A stretch of 64,000 nt of DNA from Diogma glabrata. Its lineage: Eukaryota > Arthropoda > Insecta > Diptera > Cylindrotomidae. The stretch's first letter is position 1. Each line of letters starts with the position of its first letter. The stretch is from contig OY856188.1 of assembly GCA_963693315.1 (NCBI GenBank), positions 95,847,745 to 95,911,744 of the forward strand. The letters are read 5' to 3'. A program made the position numbers and the translations under genes. The notes under the pieces are model-generated. The model saw only the letters and a program-made list of their open reading frames with translations, made no database searches and was not told where the DNA came from. Below are positions 33,442 through 43,652 of this stretch, piece after piece.

Positions 33442-34697
33442 CACCCGCTATTACAGCGACTAATAGTGGGCAGGTAAACAATCGTCGCTTTTTCATTCGG
33501 GACCCTGGAACCAACATGTCATTTTAGTGGACACAGGAGCTGAAATTTCAGTACTTCCACGGAACAGTGTTCGACTAACTTCCAGAAATTCTGACTTAAC
33601 CCTTTCTGCAGCAAATGGTTCAACAATTGACACTTATGGCACTAAACTAATCAAACTTGATCTGGGATTACGTCGTGTATTTATCCACGAGTTCATAATC
33701 GCAGAAGTCAGCAAACCGATCATAGGTGCTGATTTTTTAAGCAAATATAATCTCTTAGTAGATGTGAAAAATAAGCGATTAATAGATCCTGATACAAAAC
33801 TTTCCGTTAATGGAGTAAGTTCTCGCATAGATATACCCACTCCACTACAACAAATCGTTGCAAACGGCTACAATAACATTCTGAAGTTGTTTCCCTCTTT
33901 AATAGAAGCTCCAAACTATAACACACCAGTCATGCACCACGTGGTACACCACAATTTTCACTCGAGGTCAACTACCGTATTCGAGACCACGTAGACTGGA
34001 TGCATTGAAAGATAAAGCAGCTAGACTAGAATTCGAACATATGAATAAAATTGGAATATGTCGTCCATCATCTTCTTCAACCGCATCACCTCTTCACATG
34101 GTAAAAAAGAAGAACACTAACGATTGGCGTCCATGTGGTGACTATAGACAGCTAAATGCAGTCACTCTTCCAGATCGTTATCCAATTGCGCACATTCAAA
34201 ATTTTACAATGAATCTACAAGGACGAAGGATTTTTTCGAAAATAGATTTAGTCAGGGCATATCATCTGATACCAGTAGCTTCCGAAGACATTCACAAAAC
34301 TGCTTTAACAACTCCTTTTGGTTTATACGAATTTAATCGTATGCCATTTGGTCTTCGGAATGCTGCACAGACTTTTCAGAGCTTCATGAATGAAGTGATA
34401 AAAGGCCTAGATTTTGTGTATAGTTATATCGATGATTTATTAGTGGCATCTTTTAATGAGGAAGAGCATCGAATTCATTTAAACGTACTTTTCAAAAGAC
34501 TTGTTAAGTTTGATATTAAAATCAACACTTCGAAGTGTATTATCGGTGTACCTGCTCTGAATTTCCTCGGTCACAAAATTACCGTAGATGGCACAACTCC
34601 TTCCCCTGATAAAGTGGAAGTCATCAAAAATTTTCCGGAACCCACATCCATAAAAACAATTCAACAATTCGCTGGAATGGTGAACTATTATCACATT
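33430..34697 (+). pseudogene. pol: Gypsy Pol: protease and truncated reverse transcriptase
   Basis: The frame -1 to gag reads through FFIRDPGTNMSF. A missing T near 33525 moves it to the next frame, which carries the retropepsin motif VDTGAEISVLP and PIIGADFLSKYNLLVD. Near 33955 the frame changes again to give [14 protein letters not shown]. The RT then runs intact with [57 protein letters not shown] and the catalytic YIDDLLVAS (near 34425). Next come LGHKI and [20 protein letters not shown]. At 34697, where the thumb and RNase H should begin, the sequence jumps to the LTR tip. The product would convert element RNA to DNA; this copy cannot. The protein after 34697 is read-through into repeat DNA. 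Confidence 0.9.
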
Positions 34698-34718
34698 AAT
34701 AAACCATCAAACTCGATA

Positions 34719-35830
34719 CTCTACAACATAATGCTTTTTAAGACGTTGATGGACGCAAATTTCTTTTTTTTATATTTTTTTATACTCTTCTTAAAGAATG
34801 GAAAACAATAATAAATCCTTTCACATAATAATGTACGATATAGGGCAATATTTCATTATAGGATGGAAGAAATAAAAACGATACACTTTTTTTCAAATTT
34901 GCAGGAACAAAGCTAAAATTAGGTTCCTAATTATCCCAGTGCTAGAAGCATATACCGAGATCATATAGCGCATTGTTTACCTCAATCCAGCATTAATAAT
35001 AATTATATGGAACTTCATTTGTTCGAGCAAGCAATAAGTTCATTCTTTTAAAAAATAAAAAAATTACATCCATCAACACCTTAGAAAGCATGTTCTTATG
35101 TGTTGTTGTGACACACATTGTAATTCCTATTACCCAAGACATTTAATTTTAACAAACATAGAGCGTTATCGTCAAAGAATATTCCATAACTAAGACTAAG
35201 GGTACTATGAAAAGTACATCTGCCAGCACACCTAAAATATCACTCATCCCCTTAATATAAGTGATATCTTACAGCCATCGTCGGTAGTATACGATATCTC
35301 ACGTTAACTGATTTGCCAATAGCAGGTACTAAAGTAGGTCGCTTTGTCACATCCATAGATCCAAAATTTTAAATTTTAAATATGTTCCTGCGGGCGGGCA
35401 TATATTATAAATTCATTGATTTTAATGCATTGTAACTATTTGCAAATCACTATTGCAAACTTAATGCCGGCTAAGGGCCACATTTTTAATTATTTTGTTT
35501 ATCATACTTGCTATCCATGTTTGATTATACATAAGCTATGCTTCTTTGTATAGTATTTGTGCGAATTCCATTTCGTAATTTTGAGCTTTTAATCGATGTT
35601 ATCAACTATCTTTCTTAGTTGAAGAAACATGCATTACATACAATTGCAAACCAATAACATATTTAGTTTATTACCAATAACAATAACACATTGTATAGAT
35701 AATAAAATTTGTAACATCATTATGTGTTTAATTCAAATACATATAGTTTTGATATACAAATGTAATTGTTTCAGATTATACTTTCATTTTTCAATTTCAT
35801 TAAATTATGTTCAACAAAAAAAATTGATCA
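34719..35830. repeat. Dispersed repeat, copy B (inverted to copy A)
   Basis: The start (34719-34757, ATGCTTTTTAAGACGTTGAT...) and a later segment (35066-35100, ATCAACACCTTAGAAAGCAT) are inverted repeats of each other about 340 bp apart, like the termini of a small TIR element. From 35066 to 35830 the sequence is the reverse complement of copy A (24410-25185). The gypsy element interrupts the left arm. Confidence 0.7.
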
Positions 35831-35883
35831 ACCGTATACAACGATATTTAAAGAAAAATCAAATTAAATTATTATGAACATTT

Positions 35884-36764
<881 letters not shown>

Positions 36765-37067
36765 TCAAAAATCAACGTTTTGCTTCGTCCTGAATCCAGA
36801 ATACGAATTGCATCTACTATACATAATTTGTTTTATGCAGATTTTTTTTTTCATAATGATCGGGTTCCACGTCGGTCGTGTAGGTAGATCACGAGTTTCA
36901 TCAGCTTTGCATTTCTCATTTAAGTGAATTGGTTTTGAAGATTGATGGAAAGTACCGTTGTTTGAAAGGTCACGATATTTTTCACAAGAATAAGTAAACA
37001 TTTGTTCACGAGACGCGCTAGCATCGAGTGAGACATGTTTATGAACGAATAACGTTTTTATCTCGCG
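36765..37067 (-). CDS. Unidentified open frame with less biased composition
   Basis: The minus-strand frame stays open for about 100 codons from upstream of 37060 to 36765 and includes an ATG at 37001. It reads HVSLDASASREQMFTYSCEK, then YRDLSNNGTFHQSS, NEKCKADETRDLPTRPTWNP and a less convincing Lys/Ile-rich tail. The middle 60 residues have a normal amino-acid mix with three Cys, unlike the low-complexity frames around it. It could be a host exon, with the tail being intron read-through, or a fragment of a mobile-element ORF. I do not recognise the family. No start context, signal peptide or splice signals could be confirmed. Confidence 0.3.
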   Translation of the reverse strand, partial: REIKTLFVHKHVSLDASASREQMFTYSCEKYRDLSNNGTFHQSSKPIHLNEKCKADETRDLPTRPTWNPIIMKKKICIKQIMYSRCNSYSGFRTKQNVDF

Positions 37068-37339
37068 TAGGAAAAGAAATTTTTTCTATGATAGTATATA
37101 TATAATCGATATTTATTATAAATTTTAAAATAAGAAATCGATAATATAACATTAAAAGTTCAAATTCTATTTTTTCATTGTCACGTTGCTTAAAAAACTT
37201 TGTAAAATTATATGAAAAACCATAGCAACTACAATTTGTAATTCTTTTTACACTAGTGGAAAAAGAACCCATTTTCACAAGGCATTAAGCGTGATGAAAA
37301 TAGACTTTTCATATGCTATCATAGAAAATAGCTATTTAT

Positions 37340-37480
37340 GTACCAAGAGCGTTATGTAGGCTATTGCGCCCGGAAAGCGACGTAATCTAGCCCGAGGGCC
37401 TCTGGCCCGAGGAATGGATGTCGTTTGATGGGCGTAGTACCCAATAACGCCAGTGGTGCATACAAGATTTTATGCTTCAC
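37340..37480. repeat. GC-rich block, probable MITE end
   Basis: GAGCGTTATGTAGGCTATTG, AGCCCGAGGGCCTCTGGCCC and CAATAACGCC stand out from AT-rich surroundings. The block contains a short palindrome around GAGGGCCTCTGGCCCGAGG. Related motifs (ATAACGCC, CAGCCCGAG) occur at 39300-39500. Confidence 0.4.
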
Positions 37481-37508
37481 TTAATAACTAAGAAAGAATT
37501 TAATTTGT

Positions 37509-37748
37509 TAAGCCGCAATTAGACTATTGCAGAACTCTGCAATATTTCTGCAATAGTCGTGCAGTGGTAGTGTGTAAAATATTCATTGCAGAAAAAGTTG
37601 GCAATGAACTCAATGCAAAACATTGCAATGAGTCATTGCAATGTTTTAAAATGAGTTCATTGCCTAACTTTTCTTCTGGAATGAATATTTAAGACACTAC
37701 CATTACAGAATTATTGCAGAGTTCTGCAATAGTCTAATTGCGGCTTTA
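37509..37748. mobile_element. Palindromic MITE, about 240 bp
   Basis: The arms pair almost end to end: TAAGCCGCAATTAGACTATT at the left, and the inverse AATAGTCTAATTGCGGCTTT at the right. The stem continues through GCAGAACTCTGCAAT and GAATGAATATT-type blocks to a centre near 37632 (CATTGCAATGA). No coding sequence. Confidence 0.9.
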
Positions 37749-37786
37749 GTCTATATTGCTATGCAAAAAAATTTAAATGTATCCCA

Positions 37787-37835
37787 GTATGCCAAGAAAA
37801 TAACTATTTTGAAGTTTAAAATAATTATTTGTTGT
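37787..37835. repeat. Left imperfect direct repeat flanking the Crypton-like relic
   Basis: AGTATGCCAAGAAAATAACT with ATTTTGAAGTTTAAAATAAT is matched in the same orientation at 39245-39293 (AGTATGCCATAAGGATAAAT...). Confidence 0.65.
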
Positions 37836-38204
37836 TTGTGCGTTGCTATAAACAAATTCTCTCAAATTTTGTAGCGTAGTTTTCCATGAGAAAAAACAGT
37901 TTGAAGATTCAAATAATTATTAATCAGAACTCCTAATTAGTCCTAAACAATAAGGGATTTGCAATTGCCAGAGTTTATTAAGCAAAATGCTCAAAAAGCA
38001 ACGAAATCTTTATTGCCAATTACATAAATCCAAACAAAATATGATAAAGATTACGGTATTTTTCATTCATGGAAATCAAGAAATAATGTAAGGCACTGAA
38101 TGAAAATGTGTTGTTAGCATACTTTCAAGAATTGGTAATTCTAATTTGTTTATACATTTTAATAAGTAAATTTATTAATTCAATTTTTTATTTAGTTTGA
38201 AAAA

Positions 38205-38895
38205 TATACCCCGAATTCACTGTGGACCAAATACTCCATTTTAAAATCTACCCTTACAGCTTACGAAAAAATTGATATTTCAAAATATAACCGTTTGTTA
38301 TAACCGTTATAATCGTTTTTAAAAACAAAATCAAGAGGCTCTACGCCAAAAAATCTCAAGTTTTAACCAGCAATCAGGTTATGGCTTTCATAAAAGATGC
38401 TTCAGATGACGTTTATCTGTTTCATAAGGTAGTTTTAGTTATGGAAATCTTTAGCGGCTTAAGAACAGCCGAAATTGTTAAACTGTCAGTTAAGGATGTA
38501 ACTGATAAAGGTTCCGTTTTGATTGTTAAAGTTCCAGAAACTAAAACAGGTACGTCAAAAGGCTTTACAATCATAGATGAAGAAGAAATGGGTGCTCTGA
38601 AAATAGTACGACAATATATGAATTTAAGGCCAAATGAAACAAATGAGTCACGTTTTTTTCTTACATTTAGAAACAGAAAGTGTACAATGCAACCAGTTGG
38701 AAAAAATACGATAGGTAGTGTGTTCCAAACACGATTGTTATGTTCTTAAAATTAGAAAACCCTCACCAGTTTACTGGTCATTGTTTGAGACGCACTTCGT
38801 CTACTCTCTTAATTGAGGGGTGTGCGTCTTTCGAAACCCTTAAATGGCACAGCAAATGGAAGAGTGACACTGTAGCACAAGGCTACATAGAATAA
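38205..38895 (+). pseudogene. Crypton-like tyrosine recombinase, broken
   Basis: Three joined frames follow the tyrosine-recombinase plan. The N-terminal arm reads NSLWTKYSILKSTLTAYEKI then DISKYN. After a stop and shift near 38300 comes SRGSTPKKSQVLTSNQVMAF and the catalytic domain, with VMEIFSGLRTAEIVKLSVKD (first catalytic Arg), VPETKTGTSKGFTI and MQPVGKNTIGS. A second shift near 38735 leads to KLENPHQFTGHCLRRTSSTL (H-x-x-R) and KWHSKWKSDTVAQGYIE (terminal Trp/Tyr region). Stand-alone YR proteins of this type belong to Cryptons, which cut and rejoin DNA through the Tyr. The C-terminus with stop is preserved, no RT lies nearby (against DIRS/Ngaro), and an AG acceptor-like site precedes the N-terminal segment. 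The frameshifts make it inactive. Confidence 0.7.
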
Positions 38896-39244
38896 AGCAT
38901 CACTTCGAAAAATAGAATTTCCAACATGATTGCAAGTGCAGTAGGTTCATCTGGGGTAGAAACAAGTGTATTTCTAGTTTTGAAATCATCTCGAATGTTC
39001 AAGAACAATCATCAACATCATCAACCTACCCCATATCAAATAAAATGATAACTGTATCGGACAATCTTTCCAGTAACTCTGTTGATTTTTTTGGCAGGTT
39101 TGAAAATTGCCATTTTTATTTCGAAAAGTAATATTCTGGAAAATTTTGATTTAATTTGAATAAAAATTATTATTTAATAAACATTTTTTAAAACTTTTTA
39201 AATTAAAAGCAAAAACACAATTTACGACAAAAACAAACTGTCTA

Positions 39245-39293
39245 GTATGCCATAAGGATAAATATTTTGAAGTTTAAAATATTATTTTAGTGT
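39245..39293. repeat. Right imperfect direct repeat flanking the Crypton-like relic
   Basis: Partner of 37787-37835; the two lie 1,458 bp apart and enclose the recombinase relic. Confidence 0.65.
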
Positions 39294-39417
39294 ATTAAGA
39301 GCGGACGTTATGAATTCATAATGCCCTCTCATAACGCCCCGGTTTTTATGGATGCGTTTATATATCGCGTATCCAAGACTTTTTAATAACATTATATGCA
39401 AGTGAAGCATAACAGTA

Positions 39418-39536
39418 ATTTATATACCAAGGGTGTAAAGTTATACATTTCAGCCCGAGTGAGAATTTGTTGGCCGAGCGTTAGTCGAGGGCAACAACTC
39501 GCTTGGGCTGAAATTAACTTTACACCTATATAACAT
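39418..39536. mobile_element. Hairpin MITE, about 118 bp
   Basis: GGTGTAAAGTT and CAGCCCGAG at the left pair with CTTGGGCTG and AACTTTACACC at the right, around GCGTTAGTCGAGGGC. ATAT-rich ends extend the pairing. Confidence 0.85.
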
Positions 39537-39963
39537 TTTCTATGATTCCTACAAGAGGAAGTAAAATTACAAAAAAAGACCGTAAAGTAAGAAAAAGGTG
39601 GCGTAAAGTTATAATAAAAGGGGGTTAAGTAATAAAGAGAGGGCGTAGGTAATAGAGGGCGTAAAGTATGTTAGGCCGAAAAAGTAATATTTTACGCAAA
39701 TCTAAGTAATCCTAAAATAGTTCATTGTATATAAGAAGTATAAAAAGTCTATTTTTATACAGAAAGTGGCATTTTTTCTCTCTAGTGGCAAACTATTTTC
39801 GCTACATAATAAATTGTAATTGCTATGATATTTTTGAGTAACATTTCACATATAATTAATCACTTACTAAATCAAAGAAAGAATTATAAAATAGGTCGAT
39901 GCTATCAGATATTCGATCTTATACATAAAAGGATGATAACACAACACCTGCAATTCTCATCTG

Positions 39964-40383
39964 GGAGAAATAGCTTATGCACTTCCTTCAGCAGTACATA
40001 GCACAACTCATCACTCTCCAAATTACATGTTATTTGGTCAACACCATATATCAGATGACAAAATTTCTACTACATTACAAACTCTTCATAGTCTCGGTTA
40101 GCCAATTGATATAGAGCTTGATCATACAAACCAGTTAGCAATCGGCAGATCTCGCATAAAACAATACATGGACATAGCGTTTCCACGAACGTTTCAGACA
40201 AAACAACGAGTCTTGGTACGACAACATCACTTAAGTGATGTTGCAAATAAATTTTCCACCAATCTGGCTCTTAAGTTTTTACCAGTCATTATAGAATGCA
40301 AGGTTGGTAATGTCCTGGACAAATGCAAGAGCTTGGATGGTAAGCCCATAAGGATTTATCATGCCAAAGATATTATATTATAA
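39964..40383 (+). pseudogene. Gypsy integrase C-terminal fragment
   Basis: The open frame begins EIAYALPSAVHSTTHHSPNY then MLFGQHHISDD, matching the end of the Ty3-type integrase core (A.N...HSST..SP..L.FG). One in-frame TAG sits at 40099-40101. The frame then continues with the post-core domain: TNQLAIGRSRIKQYMDIAFP, RVLVRQHHLSDVANKFSTNL, ALKFLPVII and DGKPIRIYHAKDI, ending at the natural-looking stop at 40381. This region helps integrase bind DNA and choose sites. It is not the missing 3' part of the 31-35 kb gypsy element in any provable way. No RT or RNase H lies upstream. Confidence 0.75.
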
Positions 40384-41726
40384 TAGTCATTTTAATAATA
40401 GATATTTTAGGCGTTTATTAATTTATTTTCTTTTTCTTTTGTTTGTCTTTAAATTAATTTTTTTTGTTTAGATTCCACAAAGATTTGCTGAACAGGGCTC
40501 CCAAGTATGGAACTTGGTTGATGGTCATTACTCATGGTAGTCAACAGTCAACCCTTATGTCATTCATTACAATCGAACTTACCTTTTTGTTTTTCCCCTC
40601 TGCGTTTACCTATCTATTGACTCATTTGTACAAACATACATACCAGCTTTGTGCTGAGACCTTAGGTGATGTTGTCATTCTCAGACCACCCAGTGTGTTT
40701 CAACAGGGATTATTTTCTTCGAAACATGGCAGTTGAATGGTCATTCAATACAGCTGGCCAACAAGCCTTTCGCTTTTACGGTCAAGAATATAGATGCAGG
40801 AGGTATTTGTTAACGTCAATAAGTATTGTTTCTATTCAACATATTAATTTATCATCATAATATAATTTGCTGTAAATATGGCTATCTTGGTGGAAGCATT
40901 CATCTAATCAAATCGTTGTCTTTCTCATGGTATTTACTAGGTTGGTGTGCTTAGCTAACTATCAAATAGCGTTATGTTTTTGTTAAGTTCTGTTATGCTC
41001 AACAAATTCTGTTAGGTGTACATTTTCTTTAGCATTAAAATCAAACAAACAATTAACACATTAAAGTGTCAACTTTCCGTTACATTAATTAACCTTAGAA
41101 CATCATTTTATATCTAATAACGGTGTTTTGCTTGCTGTAAATAATAACAATAAAAAGAATTGAAACACAAATTCATTTTTTTTTCATTTATATCTCTGTA
41201 TTTTTGATTTCTTAACATTTGACTTGTTTCGCAGCTCAGAGGTTGTAATGTCAATAAGATGTTTCATTTGTTTGAAATGAAATGTGTTCGCAATGTTAAG
41301 TTGATGATTTTCTTTGTAGTTTGGATTACCTTGTGCTATGAGTAAAATATTTATTTTTGATGAAATAAAATGAATATATACAAATGAAAGAGCTAGACAA
41401 AATTTCATTTTTGTTATCAAGTCGTTGTATGTAACGAGTTCATTGCTTTTAGTTAGTTAAGTTTTGAACTTTCAAAGTTAAGTTTCAAATTTAACCTAAG
41501 AAATATATTTTTAAAGTCGAGTTTTAAAATTTAACAAGGATAAAATATAACCATATTCTTGGCGATTAATTAAAAACATTATTTTTTAACAATAAAGTGT
41601 ATTTTGGAACTTAAAGGGGAATAAATTATGTTTCGCTTGAAAGTTAAGCTACATGCTATTTGCTATATCAATCCTTAAAGATTGTTCCTCTTTTGTGAGA
41701 AAAAAATTAAAACTGAGAGCATTTTA
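40384..41726. other. AT-rich stretch after the integrase relic
   Basis: A 90-codon frame at 40464-40736 (FHKDLLNRAPKYGTWLMVIT...) has a normal composition but no family I recognise. It could be element 3' sequence. The rest is AT-rich without recognisable features. Confidence 0.4.
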
Positions 41727-42212
41727 GTTAAAAAGTACAACTGCAAAATCCACAGTGTAAACCGTGATGATATTTTAATCGAAAATAAAATGAGCAATTT
41801 CACGTCACCGCAACAGCATTTCGGTCAGCATATGTCCTGACCCCTTTTGATTTCGATAAAATTTCATATACAGATAGCCAATGACAAAATAAAAATAACG
41901 TTTCTTTCAAAAAATTAAATTTCGCTCTAGGGATGACACAGGGTGGCGGCAAAGTTTTAGGGGTTTGCGAAACATGAATATCTTTGAATATCGATTGCTA
42001 ACGATTGACTAAACCAGTTTAAGTCATTTATAGCTTATTGGAAAGGCAATTGATAGGATTTATTACAATTAAAAAAATTACCTAAAATTTTGTAATAATT
42101 TTTTAAAACAGTGTCAAACTTAAAAAATATTTTCAAAGATGGCGCTGTTGAGTCCCTCACTTTTACCACATTTTTTTTTTCAGAACAAAAATATTTCATT
42201 TATTTTTAATCC
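41727..42212. repeat. Dispersed repeat, copy C, left part
   Basis: Reverse-complement match to 57595-58020, with shared landmarks AAGATGGCGCTGTTGA, CCTATCAATTGCCTTTCC-type sequence and AACGTTTCTTTCA. It is split from its other half (46563-46795) by the Jockey-like LINE. Confidence 0.8.
42201..42212. repeat. Left target-site duplication of Jockey-like LINE
   Basis: TATTTTTAATCC, repeated exactly at 46551-46562. Confidence 0.9.
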
Positions 42213-42371
42213 GATTCGATATTCGGTGTTTGCGAAGTAAACATCAAAGTATCAAGTTATAATCAAATTTTTCAATATTAAAATTTCTAACTGTGTTTTA
42301 TTTTTTGTTTGGATTTGTTGTTAGTTATAAATTCAAATCAAATTAAAGTTAAACATTGAAATATAAATTGA

Positions 42372-43652
42372 TTGTTTTGTGATTATTGTGTGTGGATGCT
42401 CACAAATAAAAGAACTATAAGTCGCCAGATGCGTAGCCTCCCTAGGAGCTCGCTCAGCAGCATTAAACAGATGAGTCAAGGCATTAAAATGAGTGACATC
42501 CCAACAGTAAACAGGTATGCAGGTTTACCGCCTAACGTTAATTTATCAAAATATGCAAAAACATCGCAAACTAGTTCTCCGTATGGTGAAAGTTCTAGAA
42601 AACCTGTAGAAAAAATTCCTCCAATAATTACAAAATCTCCCTCAACGGAGATTCATAAAACTATGAAGGAACTAAATATTTCAAAATATAATATACAAAT
42701 AATGTCAATTGGCATAAAAATACTTACATATAGCCTATCAGACTATAACAAAATTTTTACTAAATTAAAAGAACATAACAATGGTATGTTCTCATATACG
42801 CTTGAGGAAAATCGTTTTGTTAAATTTGTACTATGTGGGCTCCATGATATGGATACAAATGAAGTTAAGAAAAGCCTCGAGAATAGTGGCCTGAGTCCTG
42901 TTAATGTTTGGAAAACTATTCCTAAAAAATATCGTCGAAACAGTGAAGATGCCCTTTATTTTGTTGCTTTCAAAAAAGGATCAATGTCTCTGAACCAATT
43001 AAAAAATATTAGATTTGTTAATAACACAGTGTGCAGATGGGAAATTTGTCGATCCACCAGCAAAGGTCCTCTCCAATGTTATAAATGTAAAATGTATAGT
43101 CATGGAGCGAACGCATGCTACATGAAGCCAAAATGTAATTTCTGTGGTGGAGATGAACATATTGATGATATGGAGTGTCCTTTACAAAACGATATTACTA
43201 AACATGTTTGCTGTAATTGTAGTGAAAATCATACATCTAAATCTATAATTTGTCCAGAAAGAGAAAAATACATTCAAATAAAAAATCATCTGAATCTAAA
43301 AAATAAGTTGAGTCGACCTTCAAATCAACCAACGTTTTCATTTCAACAACAGGATTTTCCTATTCTTCCTTCAATACCTCATCAAAACAACAATAAAAAT
43401 TTTAATAATAATAATAATAATAATAATTTTGTTAACAAAAAAATGCAGTTCAGTACAGTGGTTCAAACAAATGCAATCAATCATGAAAATTCAATTAATA
43501 TTAATTCAGATAGCACAAATGATTTGTTTGCACCACATGAGTTATTACAAATTCTCAAAGAACTTGTTTCAGGACTTCGGGGGTGCCATTCCAAAGAAGA
43601 ACAATTTGATGTTATGGCTAATATTGCTATTAAATATGTCTGTTATCCATAA
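42372..43652 (+). CDS. LINE ORF1: Gag-like nucleic-acid-binding protein
   Basis: This intact 426-residue protein is of the Jockey-clade ORF1 type. A basic, Ser-rich N-terminus and a central region (FTKLKEHNNGMFSYTLEENR, FVKFVLCGLHDMDT...) resemble the conserved pre-zinc-knuckle domain. Three zinc knuckles follow at about 235-295: CYKCKMYSHGANAC (CX2CX4HX4C), CNFCGGDEHIDDMEC, and CCNCSENHTSKSIIC. An Asn-rich stretch near 342-352 is encoded by an AAT microsatellite. The C-terminus overlaps ORF2 by 17 bases. Such proteins bind the LINE RNA, act as chaperones, and take it to the nucleus. The first ATG at 42372 is used here; later in-frame ATGs at about 42465 and 42489 are alternatives. Confidence 0.85.
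   Translation: MFCDYCVWMLTNKRTISRQMRSLPRSSLSSIKQMSQGIKMSDIPTVNRYAGLPPNVNLSKYAKTSQTSSPYGESSRKPVEKIPPIITKSPSTEIHKTMKELNISKYNIQIMSIGIKILTYSLSDYNKIFTKLKEHNNGMFSYTLEENRFVKFVLCGLHDMDTNEVKKSLENSGLSPVNVWKTIPKKYRRNSEDALYFVAFKKGSMSLNQLKNIRFVNNTVCRWEICRSTSKGPLQCYKCKMYSHGANACYMKPKCNFCGGDEHIDDMECPLQNDITKHVCCNCSENHTSKSIICPEREKYIQIKNHLNLKNKLSRPSNQPTFSFQQQDFPILPSIPHQNNNKNFNNNNNNNNFVNKKMQFSTVVQTNAINHENSININSDSTNDLFAPHELLQILKELVSGLRGCHSKEEQFDVMANIAIKYVCYP

Larger units (their letters stand above)
31182..34718 (+). mobile_element. Ty3/gypsy LTR retrotransposon, Trp-primed, 3'-deleted
   Basis: It consists of a 5' LTR (31182-31535), a Trp-type primer site (31538), a leader, gag (32580-33441), and protease and RT in the -1 frame (33440-34697). 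It then jumps straight to the last 20 bp of the LTR (ATAAACCATCAAACTCGATA, 34699-34718) and the CTCTA duplication. The rest of RT, RNase H, integrase and most of the 3' LTR were deleted. At least three single-base frameshifts add to the damage. Confidence 0.85.

Noticed and set aside
43429..43635. Upstream extension of LINE ORF2
   Set aside because: It overlaps ORF1 in another frame and encodes nothing conserved; the endonuclease starts after the ATG at 43636.
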